A stretch of 64,000 bases of DNA. It comes from Parapristionchus giblindavisi. Lineage: Eukaryota; Nematoda; Chromadorea; Rhabditida; Diplogasteridae. A program made the position numbers and the translations under genes. The stretch lies in assembly GCA_943737045.1 (NCBI GenBank), contig CALSFV010000209.1, positions 1,573,501 through 1,637,500 of the forward strand, in the 5' to 3' direction. Positions 60,344-64,000 of this stretch are shown one piece after another. Positions within the stretch are counted from its first letter, which is position 1, and the number at the start of each line of letters is the position of its first letter. The notes under the pieces were generated by a model. The model had not been told where the DNA came from, ran no database searches, and worked only from the letters and a program-made list of their open reading frames with translations.

Positions 60344-60741
60344 ATGTTGGCTGAGTCTCCGTTCATCACGGACACGGATCTGCTTAAGCGATGCACGGAA
60401 ATCAGAGACGGTAGATGGAGGGATAAGGTTTGTAATGATATATGTATTTATAATAATATAAAAAGGATGATGATAGCGAAACGAAATTAACATTTGTAGC
60501 GCATAGTTTATAGTATTTTTGTTTTTTTTTTCTTTGCGAAGCTAGTGGGTTGTGGACAAAATAGACAACATTGACTCCACGTAGAAAAAAATCGATATCT
60601 TGATCATGACAAGAATTACGAAGCTATTATCTATTCTATATTATTATTATTGTTAAGGGTGAGGCTGTGACTACGGAGAGAAAGGCGACTGTGGTATCCA
60701 CGTGCAAGTTGATCTACAAGGAGATGAATATGAACAAATGA
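60344..60741 (+). CDS. Unknown small two-exon gene or gene end, copy 2
   Basis: Exons 60344-60427 (MLAESPFITDTDLL, identical protein to copy 1) and 60658-60741 (GEAVTTERKATVVS, CKLIYKEM, TGA). Length, splice phase and stop are all conserved with 23074-23479. It has the same position in the unit, between D and the opposing axin copy. Exon 1 is completely conserved at the protein level while exon 2 has about six replacements. Function unknown; it may instead be the 3' end of a larger transcript. Confidence 0.42.
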
Positions 60742-60819
60742 TACGGATTAAAATACATATTTTAGTTGCTTTATTTTAATTTTTAATATTTATTTTTCAT
60801 TTTCTCCACTATTTTTAGT

Positions 60820-61090
60820 GCGCCATTAGTCAATCTGTTCATCATAAATTAGAAACCAAAGCAAATGAACCCGTTGAATTGACGTTTTCCTTTACTGACA
60901 AAGTCAAGATCGTCTTTAATATCCGATGTAGTCCATTTATACACAAGCGTCTAAACACAGTAAGTCGGGGCTCAAGCTAATCTGAATCTCTACTCTCACC
61001 TTGATCGTTCCATTGAATGATAATGACTGTGATGGAGTGGAGTGAGCAAAGGAGGAGGAGGGGCCATGGGAGTATGAGAGGAGCCTGATC
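60820..61090 (-). pseudogene. Axin-like fragment X4
   Basis: Minus-strand block with the histidine/proline-rich exon (about 61080-60996, PPPPLL then HHSHYHS, ending at a GTGAGAG donor) and the following intron/exon region near 60930-60850 that also occurs at 190-270, 4210-4290 and 25250-25330. The DIX exons are absent. The flank to about 61500 has the small MITE (61278-61385). Confidence 0.45.
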
Positions 61091-61807
61091 GAAGGAGATT
61101 GATAAAGGGTACATCTTGTAGTTCAAGGCACACAAAGACCTGCGGGAGATCACGGGTCTAATCTCTTCTTTGGATCTATTTTACATCATGACCTAGTCAC
61201 TACCAATTTTACTTGATAATATGTATTGATTAGGACGGAAAAGAGGAATCATCCCCACATCCACTAGATGATGTTTTCATGGAAGACCACAACACGAAAT
61301 CAACAGGTCAAATGCCAATCTGGTGATATGTGCCATTCCGATCGTGGCTTTGACCAGTTCGTTTCGTGTTTTAGCCAGTTCTAAAATGACAGTCTAAAAA
61401 TACGATCTGATTTTCTGTTAACTCGGTGTAGAACATTGCGAAATCATAGTTATAAATTTGTTGCCCAAAATCATCGTTAGATAATGGGTCGATTTTCGAA
61501 ATACGGTGAGCCGATTTAGAAAATTCGTTATTTTATCGCTTAAAAATAAAAATCGTCATTTTTAGCTTATTTTCGCATCAAGTGACTGAACATAAGCCTT
61601 ATATAATATGATGGGTAAATCCTCGCATTGTGAAGCTATGAAAATGTATGATTATTATTGGTTTTTCAGTTTGATTTTTTATGGTGAGCGATCACTTTAT
61701 AATTTCAGCTTCATGTGATATCTCACTTGAAACACGATACTCCCTGGTCTATGCCGTTTTGAGATGATATCAAATCTATATTTGAAACAAAAAATCGATA
61801 TTTGCAA
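61091..61807. other. Axin-side intron block and T6 upstream region
   Basis: Contains MITE copy 61278-61385 (CACAACACGAAATCAACAGG with its complement). From about 61480 the DNA is AT-rich with no recognised exon, leading into T6. Confidence 0.5.
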
Positions 61808-62433
61808 GCTCGCGCAGTCGTTATTCATTGGTTCTCCATTCAGAATTCGAACATCTTCGTAATTTCTCTTACCGGTAAGGTGTGGTGGAATACGGTACTC
61901 CTTGATGGAATACTGTATTCTCTGATGGAGTACTGTAGTCCCTGATATCGATTGATGGTGTCGTAGTCTGATATTCTATCGGTTAGAGGGTAGTCTCTAA
62001 CATTGATATCACTTGCATTGAGTAATGATGTACTGTAGTATGGTGTGTATTGATTGGCTACGGTAGGTGGCTACGAATACGGTTGCGGTCAGCTAAAGTT
62101 GCTCATTTTCGAAAATCAATTTTAGTCGATCAATATCTCATCAATCAATCAATATCCTCTCGGTCTCTATCATTCGTACCATTCGCCGTGACATTGCCCA
62201 CTATAATCGTGATGAGGAAATGATTATTGATTATTGATTATACCTTTTTCTTAATTTTTGCATAGTAATAGAGTCCTATAGATACCGTTCATGGAGTCAT
62301 CATATATTACTTTTATGTGGTATAGTCGCCTTCACATCAAATCATTGACACTTGAAATTGACAGGATGAGACACTCGAGGAGACTGGATGGAAACTCGTC
62401 CACGGTGATGTGTTCCGTCCTCCGCCCCATCAG
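61808..62433 (+). pseudogene. TM9SF4: TM9SF4-type nonaspanin, broken copy T6
   Basis: Exons 61808-61874 (VVIHWFSIQNSNIFVISLTG), about 62155-62222 (VRRDIAHYNRDEE region) and 62365-62433 (DETLEETGWKLVHGDVFRPP, intact 69 nt). The first exon's acceptor reads GCAAG where T3 has ACAGG. The second has lost the acceptor and first bases. After the third exon the intron runs into a repeat related to 14260-14490, so nothing downstream follows. The intron between exons 1 and 2 preserves the empty target site of the giant element at 61935-61942. Confidence 0.75.
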
Positions 62434-62449
62434 GTACGGTAGTCTGGTG

Positions 62450-63043
62450 GAGAAAATATGACGGAGAAAAGGTAGAGTGAAAAAGAGAGAGAGAGATGAG
62501 AATACACCATACGGTGTTTCTTCACATTTTACCAAATTTTCAATGAGCACTCTCCCTGTTTTGGAGAAACAGTGTGTTCGAGGCGTAGGACATATAGACA
62601 TAAACTTTATTATCACTATCAATTGTTCATATAAATCACATGTACCATTGGGAGATTAGGCTATATAATATAATTTGTGTTATGTGCTTTGATTCTCTAG
62701 ACCAGCACAAGGATTACTGTACCTAATACCAACCGTAATCTGATAATAGAAAAGGGGCGGGGATTAGATAACGAAGAGGATGTGCACTTCTTCAATGATA
62801 CTTGTAAATGTGATTGAATGGCACAAGGGTTTTGGAAAGATCTAAGATCAAAGATCAACAATCACAGAAAAAAACGGTAAAATGGCAGCCTAATGAAGAA
62901 AACAAAGGATGAAAGATATTATTGATTGATCGATGGCAATATTGATAAATCTATTCATTACACGTATCATGAATCCGTCATGATACAGTAATTGGGTATG
63001 GCTACAGTACTCTCGAATGGTACGGTAAGATTACGGTAATCAA
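62450..63043. other. Repeat-derived spacer between T6 and X5
   Basis: 62540-62640 matches 14380-14490. The rest is AT-rich with TTTGATC-type motifs and one block (TACAGTAATTGGGTATGGCT) shared with the X3 3' flank. No gene is seen. Confidence 0.5.
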
Positions 63044-64000
63044 TCAATCGATAGCGGCCATCTTGAGTTCAGCCGCGACGCGACCATTGAACAGCGGGAG
63101 TGCGGTAGCATCATCCTGTAAATCAATCAATAGCCATTACATTACTGTACAAGTGATACAGTAGCTTAACAAGGAGCAGTTGATATTTCTGATTATTGAT
63201 CGGCTCAACATCGGGTACCGTATCCTCTTCGTCGTCAAAGTCATCACAGGATGTCTTGAAGAAGAATCTGAAATCAATAGTTACGGTAAACCATCCGATA
63301 ATATGATATCCTTGGTCAAATCGTTTCAATTTTATCTAGGGCCAATGGTCGCACAATAAATGAAGAAATATTTATTTTATTTTATTTAATAATATCAATA
63401 ATAATAATAAAATATATAAAATAGCTGACTGTACTCCAGCATTGCTCGGAATGGAGAAGTGTCTTCTAAACTCCTTCAGCGTCATTGATCCATCGACTGT
63501 GGGCACGTGTGCTACCACTGGAACTCCGTCGATACCACGATAACCTTAAAAGGGGTATTGTTAGTACGTCTTATTCCTATTATGCGAGTATGAATTTAAC
63601 TAATTCGAAACCTTATTGTAATAAGTTTGCGTGCTTATACAATAGTAACCGATGATCAATAATCAATCCGATAATCAAAAATGCAGTGTTTATCGACAGT
63701 TTATTTGATCATCAAAAGAAGCAAGACTTGGGATTCAAACCCATGAGTTAGTAAGACTTAGGATTTAGCATAAGTAAGCTCGTAACAGATTCGGAGTCTC
63801 AACAGGCGCAACTACTACAATAGAAAAGTGAAGAAAACAACCCGGTGATTGCCCGTTTCGCAAAGTCATTGAAACATGAATCAACAATGGTCCACAGTTT
63901 GATCAACAGAACCCCATTTTATTGCAAAGAAATAAAATAAAAAAACTGACTAATCGTAAGTAGCTGCTGTGCACTCTGTTTCCTTCTGTCCTGTTCATGA
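63044..64000 (-). pseudogene. Axin-like gene with C-terminal DIX domain, copy X5 (runs off window)
   Basis: Minus-strand exons: about 63995-63950 (polar EQDRRKQSAQ region), about 63900-63838 (WTIVDSCFNDFAKRAITGL), then DIX: 63544-63430 ([30 protein letters not shown]), 63267-63165 (FFFKTSCDDFDDEEDTVPDV) and 63115-63044 (DDATALPLFNGRVAAELKMA, AID, stop). The last exon is complete, unlike X3, and its LP-F-GRV pattern matches the end of axin/Dvl DIX domains. However, the donor after the middle DIX exon reads CT instead of GT (63163-63164; GT in X3), so normal splicing would fail. The rest of the gene lies beyond the window. Confidence 0.72.

Overview
The window is eukaryotic. Exons are short, joined by GT...AG introns with TTTCAG-type acceptors, and embedded in AT-rich, very repeat-rich DNA. 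The intron style, the dispersed TACTGTAG and TACGGTA motifs and the transposon types suggest a nematode, perhaps a diplogastrid. This is an inference from style, not from a species-specific gene.

Three host gene families account for almost all recognisable coding sequence, and each occurs several times as an incomplete or broken copy: (T) a TM9SF4-type nonaspanin; (D) a multi-pass protein with an N-terminal TM2 domain, resembling DNAJC22/wurst without a visible J domain; (X) an axin-like protein ending in a DIX domain, always opposite to its neighbouring T and D copies. The ancestral order looks like T(+) D(+) X(-), plus a small unknown two-exon gene between D and X. The window is a mosaic array of this roughly 12-13 kb unit.

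Layout: X1 1-455(-), T1 559-2269(+), X2 3917-4490(-), T2 5412-7947(+), D1 9108-13050(+), transposons and a CR1/jockey-like LINE 13.1-16.5 kb, X fragment 16947-17066(-), D4 17403-22714(+), small gene 23074-23479(+), X3 24141-26150(-), T3 26373-38292(+) split by a 9.7 kb insertion, D2 40217-42625(+), palindrome centre near 44.0 kb, D2' 43900-47810(-), T4 49736-51700(-), T5 52756-55149(+), D3 55660-59938(+), small gene copy 60344-60741(+), X4 60820-61090(-), T6 61808-62433(+), X5 63044-64000(-, runs off the window).

Two large inverted structures dominate. Palindrome 1 (37.3-50.7 kb) has near-identical arms of about 6.5 kb around a 396 bp asymmetric spacer. Its arms carry the 3' half of T and the 5' half of D, plus a shared RTE-like LINE insertion. 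The second structure is a 9713 bp insertion (27122-36834) with inverted arms, a unique core of about 4 kb and an 8 bp target duplication, lying in a T3 intron. Two paralogues in this window still show its empty site.

Many smaller palindromic elements are nested inside. Because paralogues lie side by side, several insertions can be dated and bounded by comparing filled and empty sites. No T, D or X copy is clearly intact, so working versions probably lie outside the window.
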